Of a DNA stretch of 64,000 nt, positions 57,477-64,000 are shown one piece after another. Numbering within the stretch: position 1 is the stretch's first letter; each line of letters starts with the position of its first letter. The notes below the pieces were generated by a model. The model did not search any database. It had not been told where the DNA came from and worked only from the letters and a program-made list of their open reading frames with translations. The stretch spans positions 1,306,663-1,370,662 of the forward strand of contig NZ_QRDV01000001.1 of NCBI RefSeq assembly GCF_003386165.1, in the 5' to 3' direction. The translations under genes were made by a program, and so were the position numbers. Source of the DNA: Winogradskyella eximia. GTDB taxonomy: Bacteria; Bacteroidota; Bacteroidia; Flavobacteriales; Flavobacteriaceae.

Positions 57477-60400
57477 ATGGAAATCTTTACTCGATTCTCT
57501 TTCGCAAAGAACATTAATTTTTGTCAATGCTTAGTTTTAGAGAACTTATCTCAGTTTAGGATAAAAACTTTATTGCTGGTTAGTCTTTTCTTATCATCTT
57601 TTATTTTAAGTGCTCAAGAAGATGTAACCACTATATATGGTGATCAAGGTGGTTTTTTTGTGTCTTCTACGGCCTTACCAGTTACAGCAACGGATTCAAA
57701 TAACTTATTAGGCTTTGTGGCTAATGGAATTACATATTCTACAGGTGTGGATGATTCTGTATTAACATCTAATGGAGTGACGACGTTCACTGCTCTTGAA
57801 TTTCTTGCCTTTCCTGTACCAGGAGTTATAAGTTATAGTAACCCAGAATTGCTAGGAGTTGCTTATAATTGGGGAGGTGTAAATCAAACAAATGCTGCTA
57901 CAGATTATATTAATAATTTTTCACCAATAGTACCAACTAATTTTCTTAGAGATGGAGTTAATGGTTTGGAAATGAGTACGAATTTTTTCAATATTGACTC
58001 TCAAAATATTGAGTATGATGATTTAACTGTTCTGTCAACAGCTAATATTACTGATAATGTACCAGATATAATCGTAAACCAAACAGGAGCGCCTGGAGGT
58101 AGTGATACCTTTAGTTTTGTGGATAGTTCTGGTCTTGTTGTTGGTAATGCTGTTGTAGTAGACTTCTCTTCTACACCTGTTGTGGCAGGAGTCGATTGGA
58201 CTATATATAATGTTAATCCTGCTACAGGTACTGTAACTAATACATTTGGAATAAATACATATAGAGATTTTAGAGTTTTATCATTTTTATTGAGTGATTT
58301 TGGGATTACTGCAGCTAATTCATCACAAATAGTAAAATTTGTTCATACAACATCTGGTAATACTGATATTGCCTTTACGGCTTATAACTCTAATAGTCTG
58401 GGGTTTAGTACTTCAGTGGACTTAAGTATAGATGCAAATATAGAGTCGTCAACAAGCTTGTGTACTACAACTGATGTTGATCTGGTTGCTACGGTTACTA
58501 ATAATAGTGCAATAAACAGTAGTAGTTTTGTGGTAGAAGCTCCATTACCTTCGGGTTTAAGTAATGTTGGAAGTACATTTTCTTTTTCATCTGGATCAGG
58601 AACAGCTTCTTACGATTCAGTTACAAATGAATGGGTGATTTTTGGGTTAGAAGCTGGTGAAAGTGTAACTTTAACCGTTAATACATCTGCATCTTCTTTA
58701 GCATTGCCTCTTGTATATAGCGCAAGTATTACTAATATGACTCAGTCAGATACAGACAATAGTAATAATTCTTTTTCGGTTTCTGAGACTGATTCAGATT
58801 GTGATAGTGTGTTTGATTCAGCTGATCTAGACGATGACAACGATGGGATTTTAGACACTGACGAATGTAATAAGATTATTATTCCACCATTTAGTATTTC
58901 AGGTGGATCAAATACAACTATTAATTTTCCTTCTTCAGATGGAATGATACTAGATATCACATCTATCGATAATAACTTTAATATAGAAATAAACGGAACA
59001 CTATTAGCTCCTCAAGATATTGAGTTTTCAGCAACAGGTGTTACTTTTCAAGCTGGTGATTCTTATCCTGTATTTGCATCGGATGGAAATGGATATGGAC
59101 AAGGTGGTAATCCAGGTGTTTGGACACTTAATTATAATAATGCGGACCCATCTTTCTTGCAAATGAGATTGGTTATTAGTGCGTCAGGTGCCGTAAAATT
59201 GTTAGCAAAACGCGATAGTAATCCAGGTACGCTTTTAGAGGAAATGATTATTGATCCTAGTACTCCTCAATTTAATACTATAACATGGAATACAACAGGT
59301 TCTAATACGATAGTTGTAAGCCAACTCAATACTAGCCCTCCAACTTTCTTATATGCTTCTGTAAGTGGATGTGGTGATACTGATAATGATGGTATTCCTA
59401 ATCGTTTAGATACAGACAGTGATAACGATGGATGTAATGATGCAGTAGAAGTTGGTCACATAGATGATAATAATGATGGCGAAGTAGATGGTACAGGTTA
59501 TGACACTAATGGTCAGGTAATAACAACAGGAACTGCATATACAGGTGCAAATACAGATGTAATCACTGCAACAGTGGTTACGATAGATAGCTCTCCAACC
59601 AATCAATCAGAAATTGATGGAAACACTGCAGTATTTGCTGTAACAACTTCAGCAACTAGTACTACAAATTTTACTGGTACACCACCAAATACAACACCAA
59701 ATTATAGTGGCGGTTCAGCTACCAATGTTTCAAGTGATACAACTTATCAATGGTATTTAGGAGATCCTGCAACAGGAGGTACAGCATTAGCTAATGATGC
59801 GACCTATTCTGGTGTAACGTCTGCTAATTTAAATATTGTTACAAATTCTGCATTAGACGGTAATGACTATTGTGTAGTGATTTCTCATCCAGATTTAGAA
59901 TGTACTCAAACGGAATGTGCGACATTATCAGTCATTGCAGATCCATGTGATGCAGTAGCATCAGGTAATCCTGATAATGATGGTGATGGAATAGCCGATT
60001 TATGTGATGAGGATGATGATAATGATGGCATATTAGATATTTACGAAGGATGTGGAAACCTTATCATTAATGGTAATTTTCAAAAACAAGATTTTTCAAG
60101 TCAGACAGATTTTCCAGATGCTTCAAATACGAGTTCTGCGGGTACATTTATTGGTGCTACATACAATACAAACACAATGATAGGTTGGGATTACACTCAA
60201 AATTTTGATGGTTGGATTGGTAATGAATCTCCAACTTGGGGTCCTAGTTTTACATTTGCAAATGCTTATAATGGTAACCAATACCTTGATGTTCTTGGTA
60301 ATAATAACGTTACAGGAGGTGTTAATAATGTCCTTTCTCAAACAATTAATACTGTTCCTGGAGTTACTTACACGCTTTCTTTTTATTGGGGAGAAGATGT

Positions 60401-63400
60401 TGGGCATGCTGCTGGTTCTGATGTAACTTTAGATATAGATGTTATTGATGCTACAAATGCATCATTATATAGTCAGACTTTAACGGCTGTGGCTCAAGGA
60501 GAAATAGGTGGAATTATTGGGCCTAAAACATGGTATGCTTTTTCTCAAACCTTTATTGCGACCACGTCTCAAACAACGATACAATTTGAAGCCACACCTC
60601 CAGCAGGATCAACTGCAGCAGGAGCAGCTCTTGATTTTGTAAGTGTATTTGGTAGTGATTGCACAGATACAGATGGAGATGGAGTGGATGATGTATTTGA
60701 TTTAGATTCAGATAATGACGGTATCTCTGATGTTGTAGAAGTAGGAGGAACAGATAATGATTATGATGGTATGGCTGATGGTGTTGTAAGCACTTTCGGA
60801 ATTCCTGCAACAGCTGGTGCAGGAATTACACCAATAGATACTTTAGGAGATGGAAGTTTTGATTTTCAAAATACAGATAGTGATTTAGATGGCTGCTCAG
60901 ATGCAAATGAAGCTTATGATGATAATAATGCAGATGGAGGCGATGGAGGTCAATTTGGTTTGGGAGATCCTGCAACTGTAGATTTAACAAATGGATTGAT
61001 AGCTGGTCTTGATTATACTAATGGGACTAACGCTACAGTAATTGATGATAGTGTATCGTCTGGTTGTAGTTTGTGTATAGATGATATTCCTGGCGGAAAC
61101 CCAACAGCAGCAATAGATGCTGGCGATGTAACTTTTGATATAGATAGTGGAATAAGTGCAGGTTTCCCTGCAGAATTAAATTCCATTACTATCGCAGGTG
61201 AGCCAAATCCTTTTACAGCAATTTATGCGCCAAATAATTTAAATTACCAATATGCCAATCCAGCAGCAGGTAGTCAATATGTTAGGGATCAATTAAGCAC
61301 AACAGCATCAATAGCAGATGGACCTGTAATTTATAATGCAGCTTTACTTGCGGCAAATTTTGAAAATGATTTAAGACATTATTTATCAATGGATAATACC
61401 ATAGATCCAACAGATTATAATGAATACATTTATAACTCTCCAATAGCTTCTGCTTCTAATAGATATGTTGTTGTTACTGAACGAAATGGTAATAATGAAT
61501 TAAGTATTCAGGCCTTAGATAATTCTTTAAATCCAACAGGAAATATCGTATTGGCAAATGCTACAAATTATATTGATACAGGTGTTGCCACAGATTTTAC
61601 GCAACACGTATTTTTAGCAATTTATCCTTTAACAGCTTTAGTACCATCTGGAACAGATGTGCAAGGAATAAGAATTACTCAAACCGGAGCTGCAGGTGGT
61701 GATGGTGGTGATGGAAAAGCTTTTATTATTTATGATCCAAGTTTCTTGGTACTGCCGCCAACTATAGAAGTTTCAACTTCTAGTGTTCAACCAGATTGTA
61801 CAACAGTTCAAGGTTCTATTACAATTGATGCTATTGATAATGGAGGTGGAGCGATGGAATACAGTGTTAATGGTTTAACAGGTCCTTTCCAGCCAAGTCC
61901 TACTTTTAATAATCTTGTACCAGGTTCTTATACTTTAGCAGTAAGATATATTACTTCTCCAAGTTGTGTTGAAGTAGCTTTAAGTCCTATGGTATTAGAC
62001 GTGCCAGATTTATGTGATATTGTTTCAACAAATGAGTCAGCATGTAGTGATAATGGCACACCTCTAGATATTACAGATGATACTTTCACTGCAGATATTA
62101 CGGTGTTTTTCTATGATCCTCCTGCAACAGGAAATTTAGTTTTAACAGGAGATGGCACAGCAACTCAACCAGTTTCTAGTATTACTGCTCCATCGTACAC
62201 TTTTGTAGGAGTTGTTTTACCAGCCAATGGCAGTGATATTTCACTAACCGCAACTTTTTCAGCAGATTCTGCTCGTGCCATAACAGTTGATGATGTAGTA
62301 GTTGCTCCTTTTGAATGTAGTGATGAAGCTTGTTTAGATATAATTCCAGTTGGTAATCCAATGTCAGCACTTTTGGCAAGTGAAGTTAGTTTTAATATTT
62401 CTAGTGCTCCAAATGCAGGATTTCCAGCAGTATTAAATTCAATTTCGGTGACAGGCCAACCAAACCCTTTTACTGAGATTTATGCGCCAAATAATGTGAA
62501 TTATCAATATGCAAATCCTAATGCTACAAGTCAGTTTGTTAGGGATCAGTTGTCTACAACAGCAACTATTACAGATGATCCAGCAGTATATAAAGCAGCA
62601 TTGTTAGCGGCAAATTTTGAAAATGATTTAAGACATTATTTATCAATGGATAATACTATTGATCCTACGGATTTTAATGAGTTTATCTACAATACTCCTA
62701 TTGCAGCTGCTGAGAATCGATATATAGTGGTTACTGAACGTAACGGAAATAATGAAATGAGTATTCAGGCTTTAGATAATACTTTAAGTCCTACAGGTAA
62801 TATATTATTAGCCAATCCTTCAGTTTATATTAATACTGGTGTTCCTACAGATTATACACAAGAAATATATGTTGCAATTTACCCATTGACAGCTTTAGTG
62901 CCAGCAGGTACAGATGTTCAAGGGATTAGAGTTACTCAAATTGGTGCTGCTGATGCCGGTCCAAACTTTCAGGACGGAGGAGATGGTAAAGTATTTATTA
63001 TGTATGATAATGCGTTTTTTATACCACCTCCTACAATTAGTCCAGCAACATCTGCTGTGCAACCAACTTGTTTAACTACCACTGGTTCAATTAATGTAGT
63101 TGCCGTAGATAATGGTGGTGGAGCTATTGAGTACAGTGTGAATGGTTTAGCAGGTCCTTTTTTACCAACATCAAATTTTACAGGTTTAGCAGCTGGTTCG
63201 TACTCTGTTGCGGTTAGATATGCTGGAAACCCGGATTGTGTTGAAGTAGCATTGGAACCGATTGAAATTGTAGCAGCGGATTGTTCATTGAGTTTAATTA
63301 AAAGTATTGTAGACGTAGATTCATTAGGATCACCAGGAATATTGGATGATGAAATAGAATATGAGTTTACAGTTACTAATACTGGTGATGAAACTTTAAC

Positions 63401-64000
63401 AAATATTATTGTAACTGACCCGTTAGTAGGTACTGTAACTTGCTTGGCAACTACTCTTGCGCCAGGAGTCAGTACTACATGTAGTGCTACTTATACTATT
63501 TTGCAAAGCGATGTTGATGCTGGTGGTGTAGAAAATTCTGCAACTGTAAGAGCAGATGCTCCAGGTGGTGATAATTCAGATCCAAGTGATGACGTGATAG
63601 ATATATCAGATACAGGTACAACAAGTGACGGTTCAACTGTTACTGATCCTGAAACTATAGAGACTGATGATATTGATAGCGTTAATGGTAATAATAATGA
63701 TTTAGATCCAACAAATGATGTAACTCCTTTTTCTATTACTCAAAATGCTTCCTTAACTGTAGTTAAGACAGCAGTAGTAACAGACAATGCGCCAACAGGA
63801 TTAGGGATCAATGATTTGATTACTTATACTATAGTTGTAAATAACACAGGCAATGTAACGGTAAGTGATATTACATTATCAGATACCCTTACGGACTTAG
63901 ACGGTAATGTGTTGAGCTTATTAAGTAATCCAACGTTAACAGGATCAAGTTCAGGTAGTAGTGCCGCGAGTTTATTAGTTGGAGGTAGCTTAACGTATAC
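57477..64000 (+). CDS. Giant secreted surface protein, C-terminus beyond window
   Basis: One open frame with no stop from the ATG at 57477 to the window edge (2,174 complete codons, partial at 3'). The order is: a ~30-residue N-terminal extension; a signal peptide core (about 31-46, ending LSAQ); a ~390-residue region with a DUF11-like stretch; Asp-rich thrombospondin-type-3-like clusters (about 441-464, 632-660, 833-859, 1061-1092) likely to bind calcium; a CARDB/CBM-like segment between clusters (about 860-1060); two ~315-residue repeats (1200-1513 and 1619-1936), each ending in a SprB/Ig-like module (EYSVNGL.GPF...GSY); and DUF11 domains from 1937. Architecture fits a T9SS-exported adhesin, but the sorting domain is not in view. 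Confidence 0.88.
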   Translation, partial: MEIFTRFSFAKNINFCQCLVLENLSQFRIKTLLLVSLFLSSFILSAQEDVTTIYGDQGGFFVSSTALPVTATDSNNLLGFVANGITYSTGVDDSVLTSNGVTTFTALEFLAFPVPGVISYSNPELLGVAYNWGGVNQTNAATDYINNFSPIVPTNFLRDGVNGLEMSTNFFNIDSQNIEYDDLTVLSTANITDNVPDIIVNQTGAPGGSDTFSFVDSSGLVVGNAVVVDFSSTPVVAGVDWTIYNVNPATGTVTNTFGINTYRDFRVLSFLLSDFGITAANSSQIVKFVHTTSGNTDIAFTAYNSNSLGFSTSVDLSIDANIESSTSLCTTTDVDLVATVTNNSAINSSSFVVEAPLPSGLSNVGSTFSFSSGSGTASYDSVTNEWVIFGLEAGESVTLTVNTSASSLALPLVYSASITNMTQSDTDNSNNSFSVSETDSDCDSVFDSADLDDDNDGILDTDECNKIIIPPFSISGGSNTTINFPSSDGMILDITSIDNNFNIEINGTLLAPQDIEFSATGVTFQAGDSYPVFASDGNGYGQGGNPGVWTLNYNNADPSFLQMRLVISASGAVKLLAKRDSNPGTLLEEMIIDPSTPQFNTITWNTTGSNTIVVSQLNTSPPTFLYASVSGCGDTDNDGIPNRLDTDSDNDGCNDAVEVGHIDDNNDGEVDGTGYDTNGQVITTGTAYTGANTDVITATVVTIDSSPTNQSEIDGNTAVFAVTTSATSTTNFTGTPPNTTPNYSGGSATNVSSDTTYQWYLGDPATGGTALANDATYSGVTSANLNIVTNSALDGNDYCVVISHPDLECTQTECATLSVIADPCDAVASGNPDNDGDGIADLCDEDDDNDGILDIYEGCGNLIINGNFQKQDFSSQTDFPDASNTSSAGTFIGATYNTNTMIGWDYTQNFDGWIGNESPTWGPSFTFANAYNGNQYLDVLGNNNVTGGVNNVLSQTINTVPGVTYTLSFYWGEDVGHAAGSDVTLDIDVIDATNASLYSQTLTAVAQGEIGGIIGPKTWYAFSQTFIATTSQTTIQFEATPPAGSTAAGAALDFVSVFGSDCTDTDGDGVDDVFDLDSDNDGISDVVEVGGTDNDYDGMADGVVSTFGIPATAGAGITPIDTLGDGSFDFQNTDSDLDGCSDANEAYDDNNADGGDGGQFGLGDPATVDLTNGLIAGLDYTNGTNATVIDDSVSSGCSLCIDDIPGGNPTAAIDAGDVTFDIDSGISAGFPAELNSITIAGEPNPFTAIYAPNNLNYQYANPAAGSQYVRDQLSTTASIADGPVIYNAALLAANFENDLRHYLSMDNTIDPTDYNEYIYNSPIASASNRYVVVTERNGNNELSIQALDNSLNPTGNIVLANATNYIDTGVATDFTQHVFLAIYPLTALVPSGTDVQGIRITQTGAAGGDGGDGKAFIIYDPSFLVLPPTIEVSTSSVQPDCTTVQGSITIDAIDNGGGAMEYSVNGLTGPFQPSPTFNNLVPGSYTLAVRYITSPSCVEVALSPMVLDVPDLCDIVSTNESACSDNGTPLDITDDTFTADITVFFYDPPATGNLVLTGDGTATQPVSSITAPSYTFVGVVLPANGSDISLTATFSADSARAITVDDVVVAPFECSDEACLDIIPVGNPMSALLASEVSFNISSAPNAGFPAVLNSISVTGQPNPFTEIYAPNNVNYQYANPNATSQFVRDQLSTTATITDDPAVYKAALLAANFENDLRHYLSMDNTIDPTDFNEFIYNTPIAAAENRYIVVTERNGNNEMSIQALDNTLSPTGNILLANPSVYINTGVPTDYTQEIYVAIYPLTALVPAGTDVQGIRVTQIGAADAGPNFQDGGDGKVFIMYDNAFFIPPPTISPATSAVQPTCLTTTGSINVVAVDNGGGAIEYSVNGLAGPFLPTSNFTGLAAGSYSVAVRYAGNPDCVEVALEPIEIVAADCSLSLIKSIVDVDSLGSPGILDDEIEYEFTVTNTGDETLTNIIVTDPLVGTVTCLATTLAPGVSTTCSATYTILQSDVDAGGVENSATVRADAPGGDNSDPSDDVIDISDTGTTSDGSTVTDPETIETDDIDSVNGNNNDLDPTNDVTPFSITQNASLTVVKTAVVTDNAPTGLGINDLITYTIVVNNTGNVTVSDITLSDTLTDLDGNVLSLLSNPTLTGSSSGSSAASLLVGGSLTY
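61074..62015 (+). repeat. Internal repeat 1 of the giant protein
   Basis: 314 codons starting [10 protein letters not shown] and ending VPDLC. It aligns along its whole length with repeat 2 at 62331-63284. Shared blocks include [20 protein letters not shown] and TERNGNNE. The final third is a SprB/Ig-like module. Confidence 0.9.
62331..63284 (+). repeat. Internal repeat 2 of the giant protein
   Basis: 318 codons starting [10 protein letters not shown] and ending VAADC, collinear with repeat 1. Most codons differ at synonymous or conservative sites, yet 50 bases (62607-62656 against 61350-61399) are identical at DNA level. Confidence 0.9.

Noticed and set aside
60205..60810. Short frames on both strands inside the giant gene (for example 60205-60426 plus, 60553-60810 minus, 59406-59606 minus)
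   Set aside because: They are shadows of the giant frame: low-complexity Leu/His/Ile strings without family features, and the giant frame is open through all of them.

Overview
The window is chromosomal DNA from a member of the Flavobacteriaceae (Bacteroidota), most likely marine. This rests on strongly AT-rich sequence, Bacteroidota-type promoter motifs (TAnnTTTG) in place of Shine-Dalgarno sites, TTG starts, and lineage-typical proteins: a PASTA/RluD/Ddl/CoaD cluster, a LolE-type permease, DUF2851, NamZ (DUF1343), DUF3467, an AgcS symporter with a signal peptide, and T9SS-type giant proteins. The genus cannot be fixed from the window. No prophage, IS element, CRISPR array, toxin-antitoxin pair or recognisable defence island was seen.

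Layout. 1-3.3 kb: coaD and ddl (minus), divergent from a PASTA protein and an RluD-type pseudouridine synthase. 3.3-3.5 kb: a compact multi-hairpin element and a terminator, then yaaA and a TPR membrane protein. 5-10 kb: a secreted hypothetical, a TspO-like protein, a RhlE-type helicase operon with DUF6500 and VF530 proteins, a YitT protein and an EF-hand protein. 10-11.6 kb: a minus-strand unit trpA - small membrane protein - trmL. 11.9-20.9 kb: cell-envelope genes (beta-helix protein, 1007-aa TPR protein paired with a plug-less outer-membrane barrel, lipoprotein amidohydrolase, hypothetical). 21-31 kb: methyltransferases, YkgJ, a thioredoxin-like protein without cysteines, a fatty-acid-hydroxylase-family protein, a GDPD lipoprotein, NamZ divergent from a LolE-like permease, and a cysteine synthase. 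31-39 kb: DUF2851, PspC, K+ channel, AgcS symporter, ComEA-like HhH protein, acyl-CoA dehydrogenase, alpha-amylase lipoprotein.

39.3-54.4 kb is the housekeeping core: xerC, hpf, four tRNAs (Thr, Tyr, Gly, Thr), tuf, tRNA-Trp, secE, nusG, rplK, rplA, rplJ, rplL, rpoB, rpoC and a DUF3467 gene, with hairpins at the expected transcription boundaries. After a Fe-S protein and prfC (minus) comes about 0.8 kb without genes. From 57,477 to the window edge runs one uninterrupted giant reading frame (more than 2,170 codons). It encodes a secreted multi-domain surface protein with thrombospondin-type-3-like Asp-rich repeats, two ~315-residue internal repeats and DUF11-type domains. Its C-terminus lies outside the window.

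Most notable observations: the structured element at 3300-3402, the giant protein with a recently homogenised internal repeat, an orphan T9SS sorting-domain fragment at 30.5 kb, a second 3' end of the acyl-CoA dehydrogenase gene that differs only at synonymous sites, and a promoter overlapping a terminator hairpin in front of the tRNA-tuf cluster. Everything here comes from reading the sequence; no database search was run.
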